From Trebonia sp963811335 (GTDB lineage Bacteria > Actinomycetota > Actinomycetes > Streptosporangiales > Streptosporangiaceae): a stretch of DNA of 64,000 bases. The stretch covers positions 1-64,000 of the forward strand of contig CAWERB010000007.1 in the NCBI GenBank assembly GCA_963811335.1, read 5' to 3'. The first letter of the stretch is position 1. Each line of letters opens with the position of its first letter. Below, piece after piece: positions 39,411 to 50,605 of the stretch. The notes beneath the pieces were generated by a model. That model did no database searches and was not told the origin of the DNA. It was given only the letters and a program-made list of their open reading frames with translations. The translations under genes and the position numbers were made by a program.

Positions 39411-42400
39411 TCAGCTGTTCACGGGGCGCCAGATCCAGACCTGGACGTTGGGTCCGTAGGCGTACCACTTTTGCAGCGGCTCATGCTGGACGTTCCGCGT
39501 GTGCTGGGTGAGGACGGGCCAGCCGTGGCTCATCCCGGTGACCACGCCGGTGTGGTCGATATTATGGAACCCGGTACCGTGCCAGTTCACCGAGCCGACG
39601 TCCCCCGGCCTAGCGTCACCCATGTACTTCAGGAAGGTAGCGCCGTTCCGCCGTTCGTACTCGGCGAGGTCGAAGGCACCGCCCCATGAGTAGCTATGGA
39701 CCGGGATCCCCCACCAAGATCCGTTGTACCAGAACCAGTCGTCCGACCTGGAACTCACCGGGTTTCCGCCCGTCGCCGACGTCGGCCACCATTCGGCGGC
39801 ACCGCCGCCGTAGTGGATGGCGGAGGACGCGAAGTCCGTGCAGTCGTCCCCGTACCAGATGCTGTTGGGGAATCCTGGGCTGGAATTCCAGTGGGCCAGA
39901 GCCCACGAGGCGGTGCCGCGACCGCTCGTCATGCCGGTGGGGTCGGTCTCGCTGACCGGGTTGCCCGCAGCGTACGCGTACGGCTGCCGGGTGCTGGCGA
40001 CCTGGGGATCGACGGACAGGAACTGGCCGGTGGCGGGATCGTAGTAGCGGTTGACGAGGTAGATAAGCCCGGTCGGGTCGGTGTACCCGCCGGCGAAGCC
40101 GAAGGGGGTCGTGGCGGTGAGGCCTCCGGCTGTCTGCGGGTTCCCCCAGGCGTCGTAGCCGGTCGTGCCGGTGAGGGCGCCGGCCGGGCTGACCGCGCCG
40201 CGGACCGAGCCGAGGGCGTCGGTGACCAGGTAGGTGGCGGTTCCCGTGGCGAGGTCCACCTGCTCGATGGGCGCGACGCCTGTCCCGTAGATGTAGGCAC
40301 CGGTGGAGTCCATGAGCAGTTCCGGGACGGCTGCCGTGGCGTTCCAGACGTATTGCGCGCTGGTCGCGGGCTGCCCGGACGGCGTGGTGATCGTAGCGGT
40401 CCGCAGGCCGGTGCCGTCGTAGGTGGCACTGGTCATGGTGGCGGCGGGGTTGGTGTAGGCGGTGAGCCGGCCCGCGCCGTTCCAGGTGGCCGAGGCGGCC
40501 GTGGTGGTGCCGGCGGTGGCGGTGAGCCGCTGGCCGTCGGCGTTGTACGCGTAGCTTGTCGTGGTCCCGGACAGCGCTGAGGATGTGGCTTCGCCCGCGT
40601 TGTCGTAGTTCGCGGTCGCGCCGGTCGGGAGGGTGGTGAGGTTGCCGGAGGCGTCGAACCCGTAGCTGAGGGCGGTCCCCGTCCCCGGGGTCATTGAGGT
40701 GACGCGGCCCTTAGCGTCGTAGGAGTAACTGGCCGGGGTCTGCGCCGACGCGGGGGTGTCGGTCTCGGTCAGGATGTCCGCGGCCGGGGAGTCCGCGTAG
40801 CTGAACGACTGGAGCGTCGTCGTGCTGTTGGCCAGGGCGATCTGGGATGGCGCGTCCGCGGGGTCGTAGGTGGTGGTGAGGGTGTCGCCGGTGGCGCCGA
40901 GCGTCACCGAGGTGGGCTTGCCATCAGCGGTGTCGGTGATTCCGATGGCCTTCCCGGTAAAGTCCGTGATGCTGGACAACACGCCGGCGTGGTCATAACC
41001 GTAGCCGACGGTGGCGCTGGTCGCCCAGGTCGCGGAGGCCGGCAGCGGGTAGGTGACGGACGTGGTTTCCCCGGCGGCGTCGTAGGCGTAGCCGGTGGTC
41101 TGGCCGGCGCCGTTGGTGGCCGCGGTGAGCTCGCCGAACGGGTCGAAGACGTGGCTGGAGCTTCCGCTGCCGTCGGTCATCGCGGTCATGCTGCCGTCGG
41201 CGTCGTAGGTGCTGGTGACCGAGGGCGCGGCGGACCCGGAGTAGGTAGTCGACGTCTGCTTGCCGGCCGGCGAGTAGGTCCACGTCGTGGTGGTGCCGTC
41301 GGGGTCGGTGCTGGTGAGCTTGTTCCCGGCCGGGTCGTACGTGTACGTGGTGGTCGCCCCGGATGGCGCGGCCGTCGTGGCCGGGGCGGTGGTGGCCACC
41401 AGTTCGCCGGCCGAGTCATAGCTGGAGGTGGTCTGGTACGCCGCCTGCGTCGGGTTGGCGGAGGAGCTGACCGTCCACGGGTATGCCGCCTGGCAGGGGG
41501 CGACGCTGCCGGTGTTCCCGTCGGGATACACGACCGAGGTCTGCTCCCCGTTAGGGTCGTAGCAGTAACTCACCGTGGCGGCGGCGGCGGTCCCGTAGCC
41601 GGTGGTCCGGGAAGCGATCTGCCCGGTGGCGTTGTAGGCGTCGACGGTCACCTGGTTCGGGCCGCCGGTGGTGGCGGGGGGCGCGATGGTTTGGATCAGC
41701 TTGCCGTCGCCGTCATAGGTATAGCTGGTGGACTCCGACCCGGTTTGGCCAGCCGGGGCAGGGGTGGTCATCGCGGTCTTCTCGCCGTACCCGTTGTAGG
41801 TGTACGTGGTGGCGTCGGACGCCAGCCGGGTCCCGTATCCGGAGGGGTAGCTGGCCGGGCAGGAAGCCGGGGTGAGGCTGTTGGCCGCGACGCCCGTCGG
41901 GGGAACCGTCTGGGTGATGTGGCCGTCCGGGTCGTAGCAGGTGAGGGTCGCGTGACCGTCGGGATCGGTGACGAGCGACGCCTGGCTGTCCGCGTTGTAG
42001 GCGGTCGTCGTCGTGTAGCCGAGGGCGTTCTGGACGGTGGTCTTGTCGCCGTTGGCGTCATAGCCGTTGGTGGTCGTCCGCGGGGTGACCGTGGCCCCGG
42101 AGCCGCCGCCCAGGGTGATGGTGAGCTGCTGGCCGTCAGCGTTGTAGCTGGTCGTTGTGGTGTAGTTGCCCGCGTTGGCGCCCGCGAGATTGCCGTCGGG
42201 CGCGGTGACCGCGGTCTGCTCGCCGTCGGCGTCATAGGCGTAGCTGGTGGTGGCGACCTCGGTCCCGTTGCCGTCGGGGGTCGCGGAGGAAGTCCGGTCA
42301 CCGGCGAGTCGTAGCCGAGTTGCGTCACGGTGCCGTCGGCGTCAACGGTGGCGCACGGCAGCGACATCGACGGGGCGGTGGCCGCGCAGCTGTCGGTGGT

Positions 42401-45400
42401 GCCGTTCAGGGTGACGGTATTGCCGTTGAAGAGCTGGTAGGTGGTCTGGGCGTACGAGGCGGTGGTGCTGTTCGGCGGGTAGACGCCGGTGGTGGAGTAC
42501 AGCTCGTTCCCGTCGGTGTCATACAGGTTCCAGGTGACGCCGAGCGGCGGGATCGAGGCCGGCGGTGTGATGGTGCCTCCGGGTGCCACGGTCGCCGGGC
42601 CCGCGGACTGCGCGCAGGTGCTGGTCGCGTTGGCGTCGGACGAGCAGTCGGCCAGGTTCAGGCTGGTGAACTGCTGCGTGGTCGTCGCTGTCTGGGTGCC
42701 GATGCCGTCGGGCCCGGTGCTGGAGACCGGGTTGCCGTCCTGGTAGACGGTGCTGGTGGTCGCGCCTGCGCCGTCGGAGGTAGCCCCGTCGAGCTGCGTG
42801 CCGGCCTGCGGACTGGTCGGGCACGTAGTCCCACTCGCTGGTGAGAGTGGTGCCGGTCCAGTCGGAGCGGGCCGCGAGGCTGCCGCCCAGGTAGTAGTAG
42901 TCGGTTGTGTAGCCGTCCGCGTCGGTGACGACGATGAACCCGGTGCCGGTCGCGGGGTTGTAGCCGGTCGTGCTGTAGCTGGCCTTGTAGCTCATCGGGT
43001 CGGTGACAGACGCCGCCTGCCCGGTGGAGGTCCATCCGATCGTGGTGTGGGCGCCCGCGTTGGGGCCGCCGGCCTGCCCGTTCGGGCGGGTGATCGTGGT
43101 GATGTCGGCGACGAGCAGCGGGTTGGCGTTGCCGGTGTCGTAGCCGTAGCTTGTCACGTTGCCCAGCGGGTCAGTGACGCTCGTCAGGTCGCTGTTGGTG
43201 TAGCCGTAGGTCCAGGTTCGGCCCGCGGGATCGGTGGCCGTGGTCACCTCGCTGGCGGAGTTCAGGCCGAGGACCAGGGCACGGCCGCCGGCCGAGGTGA
43301 TGGTGTCGCAGCTGACGGCGGTGGACGGGCAGCTGCCCGTTCCGGGGGCCGGGGCACCGTAGGCGACGGAGAGGGTGTCGCCGGCCGCGTCGGACTCGCT
43401 GGCCAGCTGGCCGCTGGAGTTGAAGGTGTAGCCGGTGCCAGGCTGCGGCTGGAACGTCCAGGTGCCGCTGGAAGAGTTGAACGTCAGCGACGCCCCGGTG
43501 TCCTGCGGCAGGGCGCAGTACGAAGCCGGCGCACCTGCGTGTACGGGGCGGCGGCGCACTTGCCGCCGGACTGGCCGTAGAAGGTGACCTGCGCGCCGCC
43601 GGGCTGCGTGACGGTGATGCCGCCAGGTGCCGGGTACAGGGCGCTGGTCATCGAGGGCGCCGGGCTGATCGTAGCCGGGGTGCCGGTGACCATCTCACGG
43701 AGCCGGTTGTCGCTCTTGTCCGTGATGTAGACATCGCCCTCAGGGTCAAGGGAGACGTTCTCCGCGACGGTGAGCCTCGCGCTGGTCCCGGGACCGCCGT
43801 CGCCGGAACTGCCGCTGGCGCCGGAAGAGGAGCCGGCGACGGTGTACACGTCGTTGGCGGTCATCGCCTGGCCCCACTGGGTGCCGGACGCGACCGGCGA
43901 CCTCCTGGACGCGGTTGTTGGCGGTGTCGGAGATGTACAGGTCGCCCGCGGTGTCGACGGTGGCGTTGCCGGGACCGTTGAGGTTCGCGCCGGTCGCGGC
44001 ACCGCCGTTACCGGCGGTGCCGGCGGTGCCGGTTGCCGGCGATGGCGTAGATGTCGTTCTTCGTCATCGACTGGCCGCGCTGGGCGCCGGTAGCCACTGG
44101 CACCTCCCGGATGCGGTTGTTGCCCCAGTCGGAGATGTACAGGTTCCCCGCGCCGTCCACGCCGAGGGCGTCCGGCTCGTTGACCTCGGCGGAGGTGGAG
44201 GCGCCGGCGTTGCCGGTGTAGCCCTGCGGTGCCGGTGCCGGCGACGGTGTAGATGTCGCCCTTGGTCATCGTCTGGCCGAAGGACTGGCCGCCCTCGTAG
44301 ACCTCCTCGACCCGGTTGTTGAAGGTGTCGGCGATGAAGATGTCCCCGCCTGGGTCCAGGGCGATGCCCTGCATCTGGCTCAGGGCCGCCGACGTCGCCG
44401 CGATGCCGTTGCCACCGGAGTAGGTGCCGCAAGTGCCGGACGATGACCCGGCGACCGTGGAGATGTTCCCGGTGGAAACGGCGATCTTCTGGATGCGGCA
44501 GTTGTCGGAGTCGGCGATGTACAGGTTCCCCGCGGAGTCGGCGGCGATCGCCTGCGGCAGGTACAGGTACGCGGACGTCGCCTTGCCGCCGTCGCCGCTT
44601 GTTCCGTTGCTGCCCTGCGCGTTGCCTGCCACGGTGTACACGTCGCCGCCGGTCATCGAGATGCCGAACTGGGTGTGGCTGTGGCGGCGATCTCCTGGAT
44701 CCGGTTGTTCCACGCGTCGGCGATGAACATGTCTCCCGCGGAGTCGAACGCCTCACCCTCCGGGTTGAACAGGCCCGCGTTGACCGCCGCGCCGCCGTTG
44801 CCGGCGGTGGCGACCTGCCAGCCGTTGCCGGCGTAGGTGGAGATCGTGTCGGCTGAGTTGACCTCGCGGACCCGGTTGTTGACCTGGGTCGGCGATGTAG
44901 ATGGCGGACAACGCGGTCACGGAGATGCCGAGCGGGTAGCACATCTGCGCGGACGTGGCCTTGCCGCCGTCGCCGGAGTTCCCGCACGTGCCGCTGGAGG
45001 AGCCTGCGACGGTGTAGATGTCGTCGGCAGTCATCGAGATGCCCCACTCGGTGTGGGTGGTCAGCGCGGCTTCCTGGATCCGGTTGTTGCCCGAGTCGGC
45101 GATGTACAGGCCCGTGCTGGCCACCGCGACGCCGATCGGCAGGTTCAGCAGCGCGGAGGTCGGCCTGCCGCCGTCACCAGAGGTGCCAGAGGTGCCACCG
45201 GAACTCCCGGCCACGTCGTACAGGTCGTGAGCGGTCATCGAGATGCCCCACTGGGTGCCCGCCGCCTTCGCGACCTCCTTGACCGCGTTGTTGCCGGTGT
45301 CGGCGATGTAGAGGTTCCCGCTTGAGTCGAGCGTGACGCCCTCCGGCAGGTTCAGCAGCGCGCTGGTCGCCGCGGTGCTCACCGTGTCCCCGGAGGTGCC

Positions 45401-47302
45401 GGACGAGGAGCCCGCGACCGTGTAGATGTCGTTCTTAGTCATCGTCTGGCTCCACTGGTCACCACCCTCGTAGATCTCCTGGACGCGGTTGTTGCCCGCG
45501 TCGGCGATGTACAGGTCGCCGCCGCTGACCGCCAGGCCGACCGGGAAGTTCAGGAAGGAGTTCGTGTCAGCCGCGCCGTCGCCGCCGGTGCCCGCCGTGC
45601 CGCTCTGGCCCGCGATCTTGTACACGTCCCCGGCGGTCATCGAGACGCCGAAGTAGGTGCCGCTCGCCGCCGGGACGACCAGCACCCGGTCGTTGCCCGA
45701 GTCGGCGATAATCATGTTGCCTGAGGAGTCGAACGCAAGCCCGCAGGGCGCGTTCAGCAGGAACCCCGGCAGCGCAGCGCCACTGCCGGAGTCGCCGAGC
45801 GTACCGGCCACGCTGCCCGCGACCACATACATCTTCCCGGCGGTCATCGCGCGGCCCCACTGGGTCTTGCTCGTGCCGGCGACCTCCAGGATGTGGTTGT
45901 CGGCCTCATCGACGATGTAGACGTCGCTGCCGTTCTGCACGACGTCGTCCGCCGCGCCCACCACGTCGCTGGGCGGGGAGCCGTCACCCGTGTCGGTGCG
46001 CAGGCCGGCGATCGTGTAGATGTCGCCGGGGGTAGGGCTGGTGGTCGACAGCGAGGACGCCCAGTTGTCGGTCCAGCCATAGCCCATCGGCCCCGGCTTG
46101 CCGGTCTGCAGCTGATGCTGGGCGACCTGGGAGTCATAGCTGCGGGAGAAGGACAAGTCCGGGCCATAGGTCGGGACCTTCAGGTCGGCCGAGGACTGGG
46201 TGAAGTCCCCGTTCTCCGTGTTGACGCCGTTCAGCAGCGGCTCGTTCAGGCCAGGCACGGCTGGGTTGCCGCCCCCGCCAGACGCCGTGCCGGCCGGCAC
46301 CTGCCCTCCGGTGGACGGCGACAGCGACGCCGTCGCCTTCACCGGGGTGCCGAGCAGGATGTACGGCTGCCCCGTGGCGCCACTGGAGGCGGTGAAGTTC
46401 TTAGCGGCATCGCTGGCCGCGTCGTAGCTGAGCGGAGTGAACGTCCCCGACCACGTGGTGGTCTTACCGGGCCAGGAATCGAACGCCTCCTCCACCGGGC
46501 AGGACGGCGACGGCCACGTCACGCCGCCGGCCGCCAGGGAGGTACTGGTGAACCCGCTGTAGGTGCCGGCGCTAGCGGCGCCCCAGCCGTTCACTGTGCC
46601 GCTGTCGGTGCAGGCCAGGCTGCCCTGCACGTTCAGCCCGTTGGAACTGGTGATGCCCTCGACGCCATTGAGCAGCGGAACGTTCGTGCTGGCCGACGTG
46701 GCGGCGTACTCGCAGTTCAGGGACAGGTACAAGCCGGTGCCTGTGTCAGACGAGGAGTTCCAGCGCGCGGCGGCGTACGCGACTGAGTCGGTGACCAACG
46801 TGGTCGCGGCGGCCGACCCGGCTGCCGCGGGCGCGGTACCGACGATGGCGAGGTTCCCGGTGACCGCCGTCTGCCAGGTGGTACCGATCGCGTCGGTGCC
46901 GCTGGTCGCAGTGGTGGGGGTCAGGGTGGAGCAGGAACCGCTGGACGGGTCACCGATCACAACCGCGGCATAGGCCTCGAACTGAGCCGCGGTCAGCGCT
47001 AGCCACTGGGCCGGGGTGTCCTGGGTCACCGCGTAGCCGGCCGCCTGCAGGACGGTGGCCTCCGGCGCGGTGGTCTCGCCGTTCTGCAGCAGCACCAGGA
47101 CTGGCGTGCCGGTGGCCGCACTCGCCGGGACGACCGGCCCTGCCGCCACCATCGCTGCCGCCGCGACGGCGGCCACGCCAGTCGTGACCACTGCCCCTGG
47201 CAGTGCCATCAGCACAGCCGACCCGGGCGTGATCACCCCCGTGACTACGCGCCTGCTCCGCCGCGCAACCCGTCGAAGCCTCGGCGTGTGCATCCAGCCC
47301 AT
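39411..47302 (-). CDS. Giant secreted NHL-RHS protein with C-terminal amidase-like domain (frame-disrupted)
   Basis: This is a reconstructed protein of about 2,630 residues. The ATG at 47302 has a GGAGGAGGG site. Order: signal sequence (to about residue 65, ending VVPASAA); a Ser/Thr/Ala-rich region; a DUF6531-like motif (NTENGDFTQSSADLKVPTYG); about twelve NHL repeats of about 65 residues (pattern GDIYTVAG, GNLYIADTGNNAVKEV; roughly 46040-43640); then many YD/RHS repeats. The RHS core ends in LIYLVNRYYDPATGQFLSVDP and NPVSETDPTGM. The last 175 residues form a separate domain with WYGDDCTDFASSAI and NIDHTGVVTGMSHGWPVLTQ, matching the putative amidase/papain-like family Amidase_6, with Cys and His as the likely catalytic pair. 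At least seven frame changes occur (about 44890, 44690, 44230, 43900, 43545, 42830, 42320, 41770). Confidence 0.83.
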
Positions 47303-47420
47303 CAGCCCGCCCTCCTCCGTGCTCCTCAACCTGCACAGCTCATACGCGGCACGGCAGGGAGCCAACAAAGCACAACAGCGCAATTTTCAGCACGAACCAC
47401 CACACGCTCAATAGTTCGTT

Positions 47421-47440
47421 CCTGTCGTATTTGCGACAGG
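47421..47440. promoter_or_regulatory. Perfect palindrome upstream of the RHS gene
   Basis: CCTGTCG, six bases, CGACAGG form a perfect 7-bp dyad about 118 bases upstream of the RHS start and 126 bases after the LuxR gene stop. It could be an operator for the LuxR-type protein or a terminator of its gene; no T tract follows. Confidence 0.55.
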
Positions 47441-47565
47441 CACAGGAAAGACGCCTGCGACGGCCATGGCCGGGCAAGTTACCGGCGAAGTACCAGGTCA
47501 GCATTAATTGGCGTATTAGAGGTGGCGCAAATTGGCCACGCCGGAGCGCTTGGCGCGGGCGGCGG

Positions 47566-48309
47566 CTACAGCCAGCCGCGCCGGACCGCTTCCATCCCGG
47601 CCTGAAGCGGGCTGTCCGCCTTGAGCTCCTGCTTGAGATCGGCGATGCGGCGGCTGACGGTGCGCACAGAAAGATTCAGGCTGCGGGCGGCTTCCTGCTG
47701 CGTCTTCCCCTGGGCAAGCAGGCGCAGGAGCGCCTGATCGGCCGGCGACAGGCCTCCGTTGCCCGCCGCGCCGCTATCGTGCAAGGACAGCGCCATGGCC
47801 CAGAAGGAATCGATGGTGGACGCGAGGAACCCCGCGATCTCCAGGTCATGCAGCAGGAAGGCACCCTCCGCATCCCCATCCGGCGGCTCGCCGAGTACCA
47901 TCAGCGCCGCCCGGCGGTCGGCGATCACGATCGCCGGCGGAATCACCGGAACGGTGGCGACCTGGACGCCGCAACCGGCAAGCGCGCGCAGTGACCGGCC
48001 TCCGGCCGGGTCGGCGCGCACCTTGTCCTGGCCGAGCACCCGAACCTCAGCGCCACCCGCGGCGACCTCCGCCAGGATGGTGCTTGGCGGCAGCAAGCCG
48101 AACTGGTCTGGCAGTCCCGTAGTCACCAGCACGCTGCGGGATGCGGCGGCGAGCAACTTGGCTGTCACGTACGGCATCTCGGACGGGTCTATGCGATCAC
48201 GGCCACCCCGGATGGCGGCGTCCTGCAGGGACCGGTAACAAACCAGCAGCTGGCCGGCCACATCGCTCAGGTGGACGAGTGCCTGCTCCACGTCTTGAAC
48301 TTCAGGCAT
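47566..48309 (-). CDS. LuxR-type transcription regulator
   Basis: This intact 247-residue protein has an N-terminal sensory region (about residues 1-180, unassigned, including VRVLGQDKVRADPAGGRSLRAL) and a C-terminal LuxR/GerE helix-turn-helix (LSPADQALLRLLAQGKTQQE, SLNLSVRTVSRRIADLKQEL). No receiver or ATPase motif is present. It lies upstream of the RHS giant on the same strand and is divergent from an SBP-like gene, so it may control either. The N-terminal layout resembles the TrmB/HTH-like regulators of streptomycete secreted-protein loci, a weak impression. Confidence 0.8.
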   Translation of the reverse strand: MPEVQDVEQALVHLSDVAGQLLVCYRSLQDAAIRGGRDRIDPSEMPYVTAKLLAAASRSVLVTTGLPDQFGLLPPSTILAEVAAGGAEVRVLGQDKVRADPAGGRSLRALAGCGVQVATVPVIPPAIVIADRRAALMVLGEPPDGDAEGAFLLHDLEIAGFLASTIDSFWAMALSLHDSGAAGNGGLSPADQALLRLLAQGKTQQEAARSLNLSVRTVSRRIADLKQELKADSPLQAGMEAVRRGWL

Positions 48310-48471
48310 CTCATTCCCTTTGCCAGGCTAAGCGTCCGGTATTTAGAACTTGTGAAGATTTGTTCAGCCAATGGCCCATTTCTGGGGGACGATGTTAGAT
48401 GGTGATTGACGCATACTGGTGCTATCTTCTCTATTCGTTATCTAAGCCCACCGATAGGGAACAAGTTGGCG

Positions 48472-49239
48472 ATGAGGCGGACAGTTGTTGCGGTTGCTGC
48501 TGCGGCGGCGACGGCGGTGATCGCGGCGATTGCGGCCGTCGAATTGACGGGCGGCCAACCCGCTAAGCCAGGACCGGCGTGGCCCAACAGCGCGAACCCG
48601 AGCGAAGCCGCCAGCCCGGTGGCTCTGCGGCTCGGATTCGTCACCGATATCCTGCAGGCTCCGGCCCTGGTGAGCCTGCAAGAGGGCCTTACCGCGAACG
48701 CACTGCGCGGCACCGGGATTACGCTGCAGCCCGTCCCGTTCCGCACCGACGCGGCGGAAGCCACGGCACTGGCCAGCGGGCAACTCGACGCCGCCTACGC
48801 CAGCACTAGCTCAATCCTCGCCGACCTGGCCAGCCCGGCCGGCACGAAGATCGCCGTCGTGTCGGGCGCCTCGGCCGGCCAGTCCCCGGTCAACCTCGTC
48901 GTTACCCGCGCGTTCCTGTCCGCCCACAGCGCAGGCGTACTGGCCGTAGTCAAGGGCCAGGTGAAGGCCAACGACCTCCTCAATCATGACCTGCTCACCG
49001 CCTCAGCCGCCTACACGGCCGAGCTCGCCACCCTGACCGGACAGCGGCTGGCCGCCTCCTCGGTCGGCGAGTCACTCGCCCGGACGCGGTTCACCGATGA
49101 CCCTGGTGCCGCTTCGTTCGCGGCCAGCGTGCCAGCGAGCATGGGGTCCCAGGTAAGCCCGGCGCTGCCGACCCTCTACGACATCGCCCCGCTAGACCTC
49201 CTGCTCCGGATGAGCGGCGAGCGGCCAGTCATCGTCTGA
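48472..49239 (+). CDS. Orphan NMT1/SsuA-like substrate-binding protein
   Basis: This intact 255-residue exported protein has an N-terminal hydrophobic segment (VVAVAAAAATAVIAAIAAVEL) without a lipobox Cys, so it is probably membrane-tethered or secreted rather than a lipoprotein. The mature part (LRLGFVTDILQAPALVSLQEG, ALASGQLDAAYASTSSILADL) is typical of the NMT1/THI5 and sulfonate-binding fold. It is shorter than the usual 310-330 residues and no ABC permease or ATPase gene is adjacent. TTGACG (48406-48411) is a possible -35 box. The ATG at 48472 is preferred over an upstream in-frame start at 48406. Confidence 0.75.
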   Translation: MRRTVVAVAAAAATAVIAAIAAVELTGGQPAKPGPAWPNSANPSEAASPVALRLGFVTDILQAPALVSLQEGLTANALRGTGITLQPVPFRTDAAEATALASGQLDAAYASTSSILADLASPAGTKIAVVSGASAGQSPVNLVVTRAFLSAHSAGVLAVVKGQVKANDLLNHDLLTASAAYTAELATLTGQRLAASSVGESLARTRFTDDPGAASFAASVPASMGSQVSPALPTLYDIAPLDLLLRMSGERPVIV

Positions 49240-49252
49240 TCCACCGGGCGCA

Positions 49253-50481
49253 TCAGGAGTTTCCGTAGCTGACCGGCAGGTGCTTGATGCCGTTGAGCCA
49301 GCCGGAGCGCAGCCGCTCCGGCTGGCCGGCCTGGCGGATGTCCGGCATCGCGTCGGCGATGGCGTCGAAGATCAGCCCGATCTCGAGCTTGGCCAGGCTG
49401 GCGCCCAGGCAGTAATGCGCGCCGAACCCGCCCAGGCCGACGTGCGGGTTGGGGTCGCGCAGGATGTCGAACCGCTCCGGATGGTCGAAGACAGCCTCGT
49501 CGAAGTTCGCCGACCGGTAGAACAGGCCGACCCGCTGCCCCTGCCTGATCCGCTGACCCGCCGAGCTCGGTGTCGGCGAGCGCGGTGCGCTGGAAGACCG
49601 TGACCGGCGTGCCCCACCGGATGATCTCGTCGGCCGCCGTCTCCGGCCGCCGCGCCTTGAACAGCTCCCACTGGTCGGGGTGTTCGAAGAAGGCCAGCAT
49701 GCCGTGGGAGATCGCGTTGCGGGTGGTCTCGTTGCCCGCCACCGCGAGCATGAGGACGAAGTAGCCGAACTCGTCCGACGACAGCTGCTCGCCGTCGATC
49801 TCCGCGTTGACCAGCTTGGTGACGATGTCGTCGCGCGGGTTCGCCGCCCGGTCCTCGGCCATCTCCATGGCGTAGGCGAGCAGCTCCATCGCCGCCTCGA
49901 TCCCCGCCTGCTCGAACTCCGGGTCGTCGCCGCCGACCATCTGGTTGGACCAGTGGAAGATCTTCTTCCTGTCCTCCTGCGGTATGCCGATCAGCTCGGC
50001 GATCGCCTGCAGCGGCAGCTCGCAGGCGACGTCCGTGACGAAGTCGCCGGTTCCCTCGGCCAGCGCCGTGGCGACGATCCGCTCGGCCCGCTCGTGCAGG
50101 TTGTCCCGCATGCCGCGGACCGCCTTCGGCGTGAAGCCGCGGGACACGATGCGGCGCGCCTTGGTGTGCTCCGGCGGGTCGATGTTGAGCAGGATCACCC
50201 GCTGCATCTCGATCGCGTCCCTGGTCGATGCCCTCATGGAACCGGATCAGCGCGGTGTTCTCCCAGCTGGAGTACAGGTCGCTGCGCCTGGAGACCTCGA
50301 GGATGTCGGCGTGCCTGGTCACCGCCCAGTAGCCGTCGTCATCGAAGCCCGCGGAGCCCCGGCGCTGGGCGTTCCACCAGACCGGGGCCGCCCGGCGCAG
50401 CGCGGCGAACTCCTCGGTCGGGACCCGGCTAGCGTAAAGATCGGGGCTGGTGAAGTCGAAACCCGGCGGGATGTCCGGCAT
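49253..50481 (-). CDS. cyp125: Steroid C26-monooxygenase CYP125-like cytochrome P450 (frame-disrupted)
   Basis: This P450 of about 408 residues resembles, as I recall it, mycobacterial CYP125, which oxidises the cholesterol side chain at C26/C27. It begins MPDIPPGFDFTSPDLYASRV. The I-helix is VLMLAVAGNETTRNAISHG, ExxR is in the VRPETAADEIIRW-type stretch, and the heme-binding loop is GFGAHYCLGASLAKLEIG. The end is ERLRSGWLNGIKHLPVSYG. Frame changes occur near 50230 and 49570. The ATG at 50481 has a GGAGG site. It is divergent from fadA5, the same pairing as in mycobacteria, with KstR-type boxes between. It needs ferredoxin partners not seen here. Confidence 0.91.
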
Positions 50482-50514
50482 GGCCACGGCCGCCTCCAGG
50501 TGGAGACTAGAAAT

Positions 50515-50528
50515 TGAAACATGTTCTA
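50515..50528. promoter_or_regulatory. KstR-type operator proximal to cyp125
   Basis: TGAAACATGTTCTA fits TnnAACnnGTTnnA fully and lies 33 bases upstream of the cyp125 ATG. Confidence 0.82.
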
Positions 50529-50533
50529 ATTTA

Positions 50534-50555
50534 GGAACAGTACACGTGCTGTTCC
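50534..50555. promoter_or_regulatory. Third palindrome between cyp125 and fadA5
   Basis: GGAACAG, eight bases, CTGTTCC is a perfect 7-bp dyad located exactly between the two KstR-type boxes. It does not fit the KstR or KstR2 consensus, so a different regulator may bind. Confidence 0.65.
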
Positions 50556-50572
50556 GAGCGAACCATAGCCCA

Positions 50573-50586
50573 AAGAACACGTTCTA
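50573..50586. promoter_or_regulatory. Near-consensus KstR operator proximal to fadA5
   Basis: AAGAACACGTTCTA fits TnnAACnnGTTnnA except the first base and ends 19 bases before the proposed fadA5 start. Confidence 0.78.
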
Positions 50587-50605
50587 ACAATGGAGGGTGA
50601 TCCTG

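Noticed and set aside
40989..42314. 441-codon plus-strand Gly/Val/Arg-rich frame
   Set aside because: Reverse shadow of the YD/RHS repeats; the Gly-Val periodicity comes from the repeat codons.
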